Below are positions 17,320-26,380 of a stretch of DNA of 64,000 bases, piece by piece (position 1 is the first letter of the stretch; every line of letters starts with the position of its first letter). The notes under the pieces are model-generated. The model had not been told where the DNA came from, made no database searches, and saw only the letters and a list, made by a program, of their open reading frames with translations. Origin of the DNA: UBA1494_A sp963973975 (lineage in GTDB: Bacteria > Bacteroidota > Bacteroidia > Flavobacteriales_E > Vicingaceae); the NCBI GenBank assembly GCA_963973975.1, contig CAXBCF010000001.1:181485-245484 (forward strand), given 5' to 3'. The position numbers were made by a program, and so were the translations under genes.

Positions 17320-17546
17320 ATTTCAAAGGCCAAAATTAAGCACAGAATCCTTTACAATAAATAAGAATGTTTGAATAATTAATATATCGTATTCTATTAT
17401 TAAACAGTCGGATTTGAATTCTGTTTTTGATTCATGAATTCAATTGGTATATAATCTTGTTTAAAAGGTAAAACTATTAAGAAATTAAGGGACAGTAAGG
17501 AGGGTGTTGAAATAGAAAGCTAGATTACATTCCTACAATTTCACAC

Positions 17547-18074
17547 CTAATAGTATGGTGAAATCATTAGATAGACAATGACTCCTGTGATTGTGACGTA
17601 CAACCAAATTGGCAAAGTTATACGAGCAATTTTTTTGTGTTTATCAAACCTTTCAGATAAAGCGCGACTAAAGGTGATTAGCACCAAAGGAACAATGGCA
17701 ATTGCCAATAAAATATGCGATAGCAGAATGAAAAGATAAATGGATTTAATCGCCCCTTCACCACCAAAACTGGTTGACTCTGTCAAACTGTGATAGGTGA
17801 CATAAGAAAGCAAAAAAACCACCGACAAGACCAATGCACTAGTCATCAGCTTCTTGTGTAGTTCAATATTTCTATTTCGAATGGCTATAAATCCAAAGAT
17901 TAAAACTAATGAAGTTAAGCCATTGATGATGGCATTTAGTTTTGGAAGAAAATAGACCTCTTCTCCTACTTCAAAGTTTTTGGGAAGTAAATACAAAACT
18001 GCAACTACAATCGGAATCGCAATTGAAACGATGATAATTAAATTTTTAAGCTTTGCAGATGAATTTAAAGACAT
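17547..18074 (-). CDS. DUF420 family membrane protein
   Basis: 175 residues with about five hydrophobic helices. The stretch FLPKLNAIINGLTSLVLIFGF followed by RNRNIELHKKLM near residue 45-75 matches DUF420 (YozB/CtaM-like) proteins, and conserved His residues (HKK, YHSLT, LLSHILLA) could ligate a metal or heme. Homologues accompany heme-copper oxidases and take part in their maturation; that role is inferred from family and context. Only 1 bp separates it from the upstream SCO gene, so it is in the same operon. Start ATG at 18074. Confidence 0.85.
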   Translation of the reverse strand: MSLNSSAKLKNLIIIVSIAIPIVVAVLYLLPKNFEVGEEVYFLPKLNAIINGLTSLVLIFGFIAIRNRNIELHKKLMTSALVLSVVFLLSYVTYHSLTESTSFGGEGAIKSIYLFILLSHILLAIAIVPLVLITFSRALSERFDKHKKIARITLPIWLYVTITGVIVYLMISPYY

Positions 18075-18075
18075 G

Positions 18076-18747
18076 TTATTTTTTTGATTTTAAAGGGGCA
18101 AATTGTTCTCTGTAAAGAATTTCTATAGCATCCATCAAGGTGTTTGTTTCTGAAGTACTTGTACCATCAAAAATTCCTCTAATATGTCCTTTTTTGTCAA
18201 TCAAAAATAGGTTAGAAGAGTGTAAGAAACCACCGGGAGCTAGCTCGTCTTCCATGGCATTGGCAAAGTATCCCTTAAATGCTACTTCATAAATTATCTC
18301 TTTTGGGCCTGTTACAAAATTCCAAATAGAATCAATTGCTTTTACTTCTCGAGAATAGTTGTAAAGCACTTTCACAGAATCATGTTCAGGATTTACAGTA
18401 TGCGAAAGTAATTTAAAGTCTTTTCTGTCTTTAAAATGCTCTTGCAATTGCAACATGTGCGTTGTCATTTTAGGACAAATTGTAGGACAGGTTACAAAGA
18501 AAAAGTCCGCAACATAGAAATATCCGTTATAGTCATCTTGAGTAACTGTCTCGCCTAAATGATTCGTAAACTCAAAATTGGGAATCTTGTGGTAAATGGT
18601 ATCACCAGATTGGCTTAGACTTTTAGGACCGTAAAAAGGAAGTCGTTTGAAGTTATTTTCTCCAGTATGAAGAAGGAGGTATAATAAAGAAGGTAGCAAT
18701 AGTATTGAAACTAAAATTGCTACCTTCTTAAATTTTTGTTTATTCAT
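18076..18747 (-). CDS. SCO1/SenC-family copper chaperone
   Basis: 223 residues: an N-terminal membrane anchor (about residues 8-26), then a thioredoxin-like domain with the copper-binding CPTICPKM (about residues 91-98) and the conserved distal His in GGFLHSSNLFLID. SCO proteins deliver copper to the CuA site of cytochrome oxidase subunit II or reduce its cysteines, on the periplasmic side. All three Cu-site residues are present. It is 4 bp downstream of the oxidase subunit IV gene and 1 bp upstream of DUF420, consistent with an assembly operon. Confidence 0.93.
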   Translation of the reverse strand: MNKQKFKKVAILVSILLLPSLLYLLLHTGENNFKRLPFYGPKSLSQSGDTIYHKIPNFEFTNHLGETVTQDDYNGYFYVADFFFVTCPTICPKMTTHMLQLQEHFKDRKDFKLLSHTVNPEHDSVKVLYNYSREVKAIDSIWNFVTGPKEIIYEVAFKGYFANAMEDELAPGGFLHSSNLFLIDKKGHIRGIFDGTSTSETNTLMDAIEILYREQFAPLKSKK

Positions 18748-18751
18748 TTAG

Positions 18752-19108
18752 TTACATAATTCCGTGAGTGTCGTGGACAAAAACTGCTTCATTCAACATT
18801 AGAATAATTAAGTAAACCACTAAAACTATATATGGTAACGAAACAACATAAATAAAGTTCTTGAATTCATGTTTTAAATGCATGTAGTAAGCTACAATGT
18901 AATAAGCTTTTACTAAAGTAAGAATTATAAAAGTCCACTTGACAAATTGCCAAGCCAAGCCTAAGTCTTTCCAAGCCAATCCTAAACTTACTTCCACAGC
19001 TGTTACTGCTAACAACACCCAAAAGATTACCCAAATTGTTTTGCGCATTTTTTTACCATCTTCCTCTGAGTGGTGCGCTGCATATTCTGCTGTTCTATCA
19101 AAATCCAT
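18752..19108 (-). CDS. Cytochrome c oxidase subunit IV-like membrane protein
   Basis: 118 residues with three hydrophobic helices, including IWVIFWVLLAVTAVEVSLGL, FVKWTFIILTLVKAYYIVAYYMHLKHE and IYVVSLPYIVLVVYLIILM. The VKAYYIVAYYMHLKHE pattern in the second helix is typical of the bacterial COX IV (prokaryotic cytochrome C oxidase subunit IV) family. It is a small accessory subunit of the heme-copper oxidase with no catalytic residues. It lies between the subunit III and SCO genes in one transcription unit, which supports the assignment. Confidence 0.88.
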   Translation of the reverse strand: MDFDRTAEYAAHHSEEDGKKMRKTIWVIFWVLLAVTAVEVSLGLAWKDLGLAWQFVKWTFIILTLVKAYYIVAYYMHLKHEFKNFIYVVSLPYIVLVVYLIILMLNEAVFVHDTHGIM

Positions 19109-19133
19109 TGTTCTATATTTTGTATAATTAAAC

Positions 19134-19937
19134 TTAAACTAAATAGAAGAAGGTAAATACAAATACCCAAACTAAATCTACAAAGTGCCAATATAATCCC
19201 ACTTTTTCAACCATTTCATAATGTCCTCTTTTTTCATAAGTCCCTTTCAAGACATTTACAAAAATGATGAAATTGATAACGACCCCACTAAATACGTGAG
19301 TTCCGTGAAATCCAGTAATAAAAAAGAAGAAATCCGCGAAAAGTGGTAATCCATACTCGTTAACAGTAAGGTTTGCTCCATAAACTTCTGTTCCTTGGGC
19401 AATTAATGCAGCAGCTTCTGCTCCTGTAACTTCTATCCCTGTGGGCAATAAAAGACTATTCTTTGCATCGCTTAACCACTGAGCAATTGTTCCATCTGCT
19501 AATTGCAAAGCGCCCAACTCTGTTCCATGAATGAAGTGATACCATTCCCAAGCTTGAGAGCCAACGAATATTAGACCTCCAACAATTGTCCAAGCCATCC
19601 ATTTAATTACACCTTTTCTATTCATTCTCTGTCCAGATTCCACAGCTAAAACCATGGTTACCGAACTCATAATTAAAATAAAGGTCATCAATGCAACATA
19701 AAGCAAAGGATGATCTCCATGAAGAAAAGGAAAATGGGTAAATACATCTTCAGCAACTGGCCACGTTTCTTCAAATCTGTGACGCATAAATCCATAAGAA
19801 ATCAATAATGCTGAAAAGGAAAATGCATCAGAGACAAGGAAAAACCACATCATCATTTTTCCATAACTCACATTAAATGGGGAGAAACCTCCGCCCCATA
19901 ACTTTTTGGTATCAACCATAGGAGAGTGACCTGCCAT
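19134..19937 (-). CDS. Heme-copper oxidase subunit III (larger copy)
   Basis: 267 residues with about five to seven membrane helices. The C-terminal part shows the subunit III pattern: ITGFHGTHVFSGVVINFI, then EKVGLYWHFVDLVWVFVFTFFYL, the last two helices with the conserved His and Trp residues. An inserted hydrophilic region (about residues 125-175) is seen in Bacteroidota versions. Subunit III stabilises the catalytic core and proton uptake. It lies 9 bp downstream of a second, shorter subunit III-like gene, and neither subunit I nor II is encoded in the window. Confidence 0.92.
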   Translation of the reverse strand: MAGHSPMVDTKKLWGGGFSPFNVSYGKMMMWFFLVSDAFSFSALLISYGFMRHRFEETWPVAEDVFTHFPFLHGDHPLLYVALMTFILIMSSVTMVLAVESGQRMNRKGVIKWMAWTIVGGLIFVGSQAWEWYHFIHGTELGALQLADGTIAQWLSDAKNSLLLPTGIEVTGAEAAALIAQGTEVYGANLTVNEYGLPLFADFFFFITGFHGTHVFSGVVINFIIFVNVLKGTYEKRGHYEMVEKVGLYWHFVDLVWVFVFTFFYLV

Positions 19938-19946
19938 AACTTATGT

Positions 19947-20540
19947 TTAAATAATTAATCTAAAAAATAGGTACAAATAAATCCACAAACCGCCTAAAAA
20001 ATGCCAGTAGGTAGAAAACACTTGCAAACCTAATAAATTTTTTGAGTTGTACCGTTCTTTGAAAGCATTAAAAAGTACCACAATTAATGCAATGATTCCT
20101 CCGACTAAATGCAGTAAATGCAAAAATGAAATTACATACAAAAAAGAACCCGATGCATTGTGGTTTTTGCCGGTAAAAAACACCTCTTGAACCATTAATT
20201 GATTGTATCCTTCAAGTTGCATGAATATGAATGCAATACTCAAAAGCATAGTAAGAATCAAGCCCAGTTTTATCCCCTTAGAGTTGTTCTTTTTTGCACT
20301 TAAATAGGCATAATACAAAGCCAAACTGCTGAGAACAATTGTGAGGGTACTCCATAAAAACATGGAAGGCATTTCGTATTGCAGCCAGTTTCCATCCCCT
20401 TTTCGTACAATTACAGCACTTGTTAATCCTGCAAAAAGCATAATGATGCTGATAATTCCAACCCAGATAAGTGGTTTAGCAACTTTTTGCCATTTATTTT
20501 TTCTAAAATCTTCCTCGCTGAGCTGATGTTGGTTTTCCAT
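19947..20540 (-). CDS. Heme-copper oxidase subunit III-like protein (shorter copy)
   Basis: 197 residues with five predicted helices. FLHLLHLVGGIIALIVVLFNA and FSTYWHFLGGLWIYLYLFFRL are the two C-terminal helices of the subunit III family, with HLLH and YWHFLGG conserved. It is shorter than classical subunit III but a normal length for the second copy common in Bacteroidota oxidase clusters. It overlaps nothing and starts 2 bp after the heme O synthase stop, so it is in the same operon. Start ATG at 20540. Confidence 0.88.
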   Translation of the reverse strand: MENQHQLSEEDFRKNKWQKVAKPLIWVGIISIIMLFAGLTSAVIVRKGDGNWLQYEMPSMFLWSTLTIVLSSLALYYAYLSAKKNNSKGIKLGLILTMLLSIAFIFMQLEGYNQLMVQEVFFTGKNHNASGSFLYVISFLHLLHLVGGIIALIVVLFNAFKERYNSKNLLGLQVFSTYWHFLGGLWIYLYLFFRLII

Positions 20541-20542
20541 TT

Positions 20543-21436
20543 CTATAGTTTATCGATGTACCAGGCCAATAAAAAGATTGGCACATATATAAAGGAAGCA
20601 AACATCACTTTTGTTGCCGCTTTGTCTGTTTTTTTATTAAAAAGTTGAATGGATGGATAGATCATAATCACCCCTGCTAAAATAAAAAAGAGAAGTGCTC
20701 CTCTTCCTGCAAATCCAAAGAAAACCGGTAGAAGACTTACTAATAATAAAAAGAAGGAATAAAGTAAAATTAAAAATGCAGAAGTAATGTCTTTCCCACC
20801 TTTTGATGGAAGTAAACGAAAACCTGCCTTTGCATAATCGGCGTCCACTTTCCAAGCGATTGCCCAAAAGTGAGGAAACTGCCAAATAAATTGAACGGCA
20901 AATAATAAACCTGGTACTAGTCCAAAATGACCTTCGCTAGCTACCCAGCCCAACATTGGAGGAATGGCTCCTGGGAAAGCACCTACAAATACCGCCCATG
21001 GAGTGATTTGCTTTAAGGGTGTGTAAACAGCAACATATAAAAACAAAGCTAAAACACCGAGCAACCCTGCCAATGGATTCAGGAAATTCCATAAAATTAG
21101 TATACCTAAAAACCCTGAGATTGAAGCAATGAAAACCGCTTCAAATTTGTTCATCTTTCCTGTTACCAATGGTCGATTTTTCGTTCGATCCATTAAGCGA
21201 TCCAATTCTACTTCAATGATTTGATTGAAGCCATTTGATGCTCCGGTAACTAAAAAACCTCCGAAAGTTAAATAAACTAATGAAGTCCAGTTGATAGTAT
21301 CAGCTGCAATTAAATACCCTAAACTAGCTGAAAAAACAACGAGAGAAGCCAATCGCAACTTAAAAAAAGCAGCATAAGCAGCTAATTTTTCAGAGAAAGA
21401 AATAGAAAGGGGTAATTCTTCGGTACTAACTTGCAT
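20543..21436 (-). CDS. ctaB: Protoheme IX farnesyltransferase (heme O synthase)
   Basis: A 297-residue polytopic UbiA-superfamily prenyltransferase that converts heme B to heme O using farnesyl diphosphate, the first step to heme A. The Mg-diphosphate motif is NGFNQIIEVELDRLMDRTKNRP in two parts: N-x-x-x-E and DRLMDRT (residues about 67-88). The second loop aspartates (KVDADYAKAGFRLLPSKGG) are also present. Nine or so membrane helices fit the family. It is the first gene of the run of oxidase and assembly genes on the minus strand and probably opens the operon; the gap upstream to the amidohydrolase stop is 77 bp. Known also as cyoE. Confidence 0.95.
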   Translation of the reverse strand: MQVSTEELPLSISFSEKLAAYAAFFKLRLASLVVFSASLGYLIAADTINWTSLVYLTFGGFLVTGASNGFNQIIEVELDRLMDRTKNRPLVTGKMNKFEAVFIASISGFLGILILWNFLNPLAGLLGVLALFLYVAVYTPLKQITPWAVFVGAFPGAIPPMLGWVASEGHFGLVPGLLFAVQFIWQFPHFWAIAWKVDADYAKAGFRLLPSKGGKDITSAFLILLYSFFLLLVSLLPVFFGFAGRGALLFFILAGVIMIYPSIQLFNKKTDKAATKVMFASFIYVPIFLLAWYIDKL

Positions 21437-21513
21437 GAAGCACTATAAATTGAAAAGGCAAAATTAAGCAAACATGTTTTTAATTATGCCAAGATTTTGA
21501 GATTTAACTTTGG

Positions 21514-22842
21514 CTAGTTTCCATCGCTTTCTCCTTTGTATTTTTTAGTGAATTTTTGATACAGTTCAATCTGAGGATTAGTTAAATCCAACCTATTCCC
21601 ATTAATAAATGCCAAAATAACTTGATTTGTTCGCATGTCTAAGGCGTCGCCATCTGAAATAAATAATGTAGCGTCTTTTCCTAATTCAATGCTTCCCAAC
21701 CTATGATCGACTCCCAAAATAATGGCTGTGTTTAACGTAATCATCGACAAAGCGGCTTCTTTAGAAACCCCGTAAGCTGCCGCAGTTCCTGCATAAAAAG
21801 GCAAGTTTCTAGTCCCCATGGCTTCCATTCTACCAGAATTTTCAAGTGCAACTAACAATCCCTTGTCGAGTAAAATTTTTGGCAATTTATAAGGTAAATC
21901 TATTGGGTCATCTTCCCGCATTGGCAAAGAATGTACTCTTCTCAAAATAATTGGAATGTTTCTATCTTTTAATAAATCTGCAACTAACCATGAATCATAA
22001 GCTCCAACCAAAACAATTTCTACATCAAAACCATCAAAAAAATAAATAGCATCAGTTATTTCTTGCACTAGATTGGCGTGAACAAACACTTTTGATTTTT
22101 TCTCAAAAATAGTTTTCATGGCCTCAAAGCGCAGATTTTTCTCCAAATGGAAATTTACTTTTTGATAGGCATGTGCTTGTTTAAAAAAATCATTTAGCTC
22201 TTTTAAGTGATTTTCATATTTCTCAATAGCTTTCTTGAATTCACTTTCTTTTTCTAATCCCCGAGTAGGAATGTTTGGCCAATTCAAATGAATTCCGACA
22301 TCTGATTGAACTAAAGCATCTTCCCAATTCCAACCATCCAATGCAAAGATTGAAGAACTCCCAGAAATAATGCCCCCTTTTGGTGCAACTTCAGCAATCA
22401 AGATTCCATTTGTGCGAACAGTAGGAGTGATTCTAGAATCAGTATTATAAGCTGTTAAAGTTCGAACGTGTGGATTATAATCGCCCACATCATCAAAATC
22501 TCTTGTTGATCGAACTGCTTCAATTTCAACTAATCCTAAACGGGTATTGGGCGCTATAAGTCCCGGATAAAGATGTTTTCCAGGCAAATGAATCACTGTG
22601 TCGTATTTAGAAGAATCCATTCGAACATCAATTGCCGATAAAACCATGTCAATTTTACCCTCTCTAAACCCAACTGCTGCTCTTGGAATAATTTCACCAT
22701 TTCCAATATGTGCTGTTGCATCTAAAATCAGAATGGCTTTTTGCTGAGAAGCAGCAACTTTTTGCGCTTCACCCTTAAATGTAACAAAGAAGCACAAAGA
22801 AAATAAGCACAGAAATTTAAGGCTCAATTGTTTCACATTCAT
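21514..22842 (-). CDS. Secreted amidohydrolase-fold protein lacking the HxH motif
   Basis: 442 residues with a signal peptide (MNVKQLSLKFLCLFSLCFFV...GEAQ) and the amidohydrolase composite-domain layout: an N-terminal beta-sandwich strand, LYPGLIAPNTRLGL where active enzymes have a D-x-H-x-H metal site, and the C-terminal GSIELGKDATLFISDGDALDM typical of the family. The missing histidines suggest it is not catalytic alone or uses another site. I chose ATG at 22842 since it opens the signal peptide; ATG at 22860 is possible. It overlaps the upstream amidohydrolase gene by 26 bp, so translation is probably coupled and the products may form a complex. Confidence 0.82.
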   Translation of the reverse strand: MNVKQLSLKFLCLFSLCFFVTFKGEAQKVAASQQKAILILDATAHIGNGEIIPRAAVGFREGKIDMVLSAIDVRMDSSKYDTVIHLPGKHLYPGLIAPNTRLGLVEIEAVRSTRDFDDVGDYNPHVRTLTAYNTDSRITPTVRTNGILIAEVAPKGGIISGSSSIFALDGWNWEDALVQSDVGIHLNWPNIPTRGLEKESEFKKAIEKYENHLKELNDFFKQAHAYQKVNFHLEKNLRFEAMKTIFEKKSKVFVHANLVQEITDAIYFFDGFDVEIVLVGAYDSWLVADLLKDRNIPIILRRVHSLPMREDDPIDLPYKLPKILLDKGLLVALENSGRMEAMGTRNLPFYAGTAAAYGVSKEAALSMITLNTAIILGVDHRLGSIELGKDATLFISDGDALDMRTNQVILAFINGNRLDLTNPQIELYQKFTKKYKGESDGN

Positions 22843-25800
22843 ATAGTTTATTTTCTTCATTTTTAACTTCTTGAGTCGCTTCTCCTTTTTGCTTTTTAAC
22901 CAACATCAGCGCAATGATTTTTTCTCTTTCTTTTAAATCCCTTTTATGAAAAGCAGCACTTTTTTGAAAATCGTAATAGAGAATACCATCAATGTAGGTT
23001 TGCTCAGCAACTGAATAAATGGACAAAGGATTATTCGACCAAACAACGATGTCTGCATCTTTTCCAGCTTTTATACTTCCTATTCGATGATCTAAATGCA
23101 TCATCTTAGCTGGATTTAAAGTCACAAATTTCCATGCTTCAACCTCAGAAACTCCACCATATTTCACCGCTTTAGCAGCTTCTTGATTTAAGCGCCTTCC
23201 CATTTCAGCATCATCAGAATTAAACCCTGTTAGCACACCTTGTTGGTGCATAATGGCTCCATTATATGGAATCGCATCATTTACTTCAAATTTGTAAGCC
23301 CACCAATCAGAAAAAGTAGATCCTGCCGCTCCATGCGCTTGTAATTTATCTGCTACTTTATAACCTTCTAAAATATGTGTAAACGTATTAATTCTGAAAT
23401 TGAGTGAATCCGCTACATGCATCAACATGTTTATTTCTGATTGAATGTAGGAGTGGCAGGTTATGAATCGTTCGTCTTTTAAGATTTCTGCCAAAGCATC
23501 TAATTCTAAATCTCTTCTCGGAGCAGCATCTTTTTGTTTCTCTCTTGAACTTTTAGCTCTATATAGTTGCCATTCCTGGTCGTACTCAGCTGCCCGAATA
23601 AATCCATCGTAAAAAACTTGTTCAACTCCCATTCTCGTTTGAGGAAAGCGAACCGTATTTAGATCGCCCCAATTGGATTGCTTTACATTTTCGCCAAGAG
23701 CAAACTTGATGAACCCAGGAGCATCTGCAATTTTCATTTTTTCAGCAGTTTGTCCCCAACGTAATTTTATGATTGCCGACTGACCTCCAATAGCATTTGC
23801 AGAACCATGAAGCAATTGAGAAGTAGTTACACCTCCAGCCAACTGTCTGTAAATATTGATATCTGAAGCATCAACAACATCGCCTATTCTAACCTCAGCT
23901 GTGATAGATTGACCCGCTTCATTCACTCCTTTTTCAATGGCAATGTGGGAATGCTCATCAATAATTCCACAAGTGATGTGTTTTCCGCTTGCATCAACTT
24001 CTTTCACGTTGGCATATTTTGGAAACATTACTTCCATATTAATTTTATAGCCAAGCATTTTAATCTCTCCATCTGCAATAAAAACATCGTGGTTTTTTAA
24101 AACCCCTTCACTTTCATTAGTCCAAACGGTTGCATTTCTAAAAATTACAGGATTTGCTTTTGATGGCAAACTGTCCCAACCATACGCCATGTTTGGAGCG
24201 TAAATTTTCGGAATTATTGGTTTAGTTGGTGACTTTGAAGTGGGCGTTGGTAGTGCCCCCATTTTTGAAATACTGGTTTTAATTGCAGCCCAGTCAACCC
24301 ACTCACCATCAATTAATGTTTTCCCAGTCCAAATTCTACTTAATGAGTCACTGACACTTCCGCTTAATTGATAGGAATTATCTTCGTACGTAAAAGTCAA
24401 GAAAACGCGTTGATTAGAAATTGAAAAACTTACAGGTATAAACTTGTCGTTTCCTTTTAGTTTTACCTGAGCTTTCCACTGTTTTTTATCTTTCTCAACT
24501 TTTAAATCAAACTGTTTGTTTTTATTTATATTTAAGCTGTAATTTCCTGTTAAACTGACATTAGAAATAGGATCTACCAAAAATTCTTTTCCTTGAATCC
24601 AATTGGAATGAATTTGAAAATCAGCGGTAAATAAGCTATCTGTTGCGATAAAGAAATTTGCTAGCTTATTCATTTCTAATGACCCCAACCGACTATCTGC
24701 TCCTATTAATTTGGCTGGAACTGTGGTTAAGCTTGCCAACAATTGCTTGCGACTTAGTCCATTTTCTAAGGATTTTTCCAAATTTTTATAAAAGTCTTTA
24801 TGTGCCTCAATTCCTTCAGAAGTGATGGCAAATGACAATCCCGCTTTTTCCAACACAGCAGGATTAAAAGGAGCCAATTCCCAAGCTTTCATTTTTGATA
24901 AGCTCAATTTTTGTGCATTGTAAGGATCACTTACATCATAGGCCTTTGGATAATTAACAGGAATAATAATTGGGCTAGCAATTTCTTGTAAATCAGGAAT
25001 TCGCTCATACTCTTGCCCGCTCCCTTTTACAATGAATTTGAAATCAAACTCTTTAGAAATTTCTGCAGCCCTAAAGATTGAAGCAGTATTTGCAACTTCA
25101 ATTATTTTTGGTAAGTCTTGGAGCTCTATCAAAGTTTGAATGCTTCTATTGAAATCTACTGCTTTAGGATTGCTTTGATAATATATTAAATCATAGTGAA
25201 TTTGCCGAATTAAGGAAATTACACCCATTAAAGAAGTGGGGTAACTTTGCTTAGACAATCCTTTACTCAACGAATAATGCAATGCTGCTTCAGCTGAGAG
25301 AATTTGCTGGTCATCCTCCATTTCTCCTAGCGTTGCGAATGTAGATGAACCACGAATTATTCCATCTTGTTGATGTGTTAAAACAGCTCCAAAACCCATT
25401 TTTCGCAACTTTTCTGCTGCTTTTTCATCTGGTTTAAATAAATCGATGGCTTTAACTTCAGGCTTTACTGCTTCATTCCAATAATACTGTCCGGGTTTAT
25501 TGCTTTCTAGTTGCGGTTGATCGCCCTTACTTTCATTTTGATATTTTTCAATCCCATATTGCGAGTATAAATCAATAAATGATGGATAGATAAATTTATC
25601 TGTTGCATCAATGATGACCGTGTTTGCGGGAATTGAAACATCGTTGCCAACCGCTTCAATTCGATTGTTTCTGATTAATAAAGTTGCGTTTTTTTTAATT
25701 TCCCCTGGCTTTACAACAATGGTTGCATTGGTAAAAGCAGTATAATGGTCTCGAATATCTTTGCTGCCATTTTGGGGTTTCCAGCTTTGAGCAATTAGGC

Positions 25801-25843
25801 TAAATGGAAGTAATAGGAAAAAGAAAATACGGTAGTTGAGCAT
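22817..25843 (-). CDS. Secreted two-module amidohydrolase
   Basis: 1008 residues with a signal peptide (to about residue 18). The N-terminal module (about 35-430) is amidohydrolase-like but has IYPSFIDLYSQYG where the metal HxH should be. A beta-rich linker (about 430-545) follows. The C-terminal module (about 560-985) is complete: DEHSHIAI near residue 629, CHSY near 796, THILEG near 822, the catalytic Asp in FNSDDAEM near 876, and the C-terminal GSIKAGKDADIVVW. It should be a periplasmic or outer-membrane metal-dependent hydrolase acting on a C-N bond of a cyclic amide or peptide; the substrate is unknown. It is followed by the overlapping single-module gene. Confidence 0.87.
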   Translation of the reverse strand: MLNYRIFFFLLLPFSLIAQSWKPQNGSKDIRDHYTAFTNATIVVKPGEIKKNATLLIRNNRIEAVGNDVSIPANTVIIDATDKFIYPSFIDLYSQYGIEKYQNESKGDQPQLESNKPGQYYWNEAVKPEVKAIDLFKPDEKAAEKLRKMGFGAVLTHQQDGIIRGSSTFATLGEMEDDQQILSAEAALHYSLSKGLSKQSYPTSLMGVISLIRQIHYDLIYYQSNPKAVDFNRSIQTLIELQDLPKIIEVANTASIFRAAEISKEFDFKFIVKGSGQEYERIPDLQEIASPIIIPVNYPKAYDVSDPYNAQKLSLSKMKAWELAPFNPAVLEKAGLSFAITSEGIEAHKDFYKNLEKSLENGLSRKQLLASLTTVPAKLIGADSRLGSLEMNKLANFFIATDSLFTADFQIHSNWIQGKEFLVDPISNVSLTGNYSLNINKNKQFDLKVEKDKKQWKAQVKLKGNDKFIPVSFSISNQRVFLTFTYEDNSYQLSGSVSDSLSRIWTGKTLIDGEWVDWAAIKTSISKMGALPTPTSKSPTKPIIPKIYAPNMAYGWDSLPSKANPVIFRNATVWTNESEGVLKNHDVFIADGEIKMLGYKINMEVMFPKYANVKEVDASGKHITCGIIDEHSHIAIEKGVNEAGQSITAEVRIGDVVDASDINIYRQLAGGVTTSQLLHGSANAIGGQSAIIKLRWGQTAEKMKIADAPGFIKFALGENVKQSNWGDLNTVRFPQTRMGVEQVFYDGFIRAAEYDQEWQLYRAKSSREKQKDAAPRRDLELDALAEILKDERFITCHSYIQSEINMLMHVADSLNFRINTFTHILEGYKVADKLQAHGAAGSTFSDWWAYKFEVNDAIPYNGAIMHQQGVLTGFNSDDAEMGRRLNQEAAKAVKYGGVSEVEAWKFVTLNPAKMMHLDHRIGSIKAGKDADIVVWSNNPLSIYSVAEQTYIDGILYYDFQKSAAFHKRDLKEREKIIALMLVKKQKGEATQEVKNEENKLYECETIEP

Positions 25844-25926
25844 CTAAAAAAGAAAATTTAAAATTAAGAAATCCAGCTTGAATGACTTAAGCTGCGGATT
25901 AATTAACTTTACAAAAAATAGAAAAA

Positions 25927-26379
25927 ATGTATACTGGACTTTTACACCTTCATAACCTTTTGCGATACGTAGTGGTTATTTTACTTATTATCAATGTGGT
26001 AAAATCATTCATAGGATGGTTAGGAAAAAAAGACTACACCGCAGGCGATAATAAACTTTCATTATTTCTTTTAATATCCGTTCACCTACAATTAGTAATT
26101 GGCTTGGTCTTATATTTCATAAGCCCTGTGGTAGAGGTTGCTCTGACCGATATGTCAGCTAGCATGAAAAATCCTGTTCTTCGCTTTTGGGCAGTAGAGC
26201 ATATTTTAGCCATGGTTTTAGGGATTTTCATCATCACTTTGGGTAGAATTATGGCCAAAAAATCAAATGATGGTGTAATTAAATTTAGACGTCAAGCTAT
26301 CTTTTTTGTGTTGGGAATGATTTTAATATTTTCATCCATCCCGTGGCCTTGGTCAGCGGTAGCTAGACCTTGGTTTTAA
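25927..26379 (+). CDS. Small four-helix membrane protein (cytochrome B-like)
   Basis: 150 residues with four hydrophobic helices and conserved His residues: MYTGLLHLHNLLRYVVVIL, ISVHLQLVIGLVLYF, VEHILAMVLGIFIITLGRI and a C-terminal helix ending in SAVARPWF. Proteins of this type are often named cytochrome B in Bacteroidota because of the paired helix histidines, but heme binding is unproven. It lies 1 bp before hflX, so the two may be co-transcribed, and is divergent from the amidohydrolase genes. ATG at 25927 is a natural start. Confidence 0.75.
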   Translation: MYTGLLHLHNLLRYVVVILLIINVVKSFIGWLGKKDYTAGDNKLSLFLLISVHLQLVIGLVLYFISPVVEVALTDMSASMKNPVLRFWAVEHILAMVLGIFIITLGRIMAKKSNDGVIKFRRQAIFFVLGMILIFSSIPWPWSAVARPWF

Positions 26380-26380
26380 T

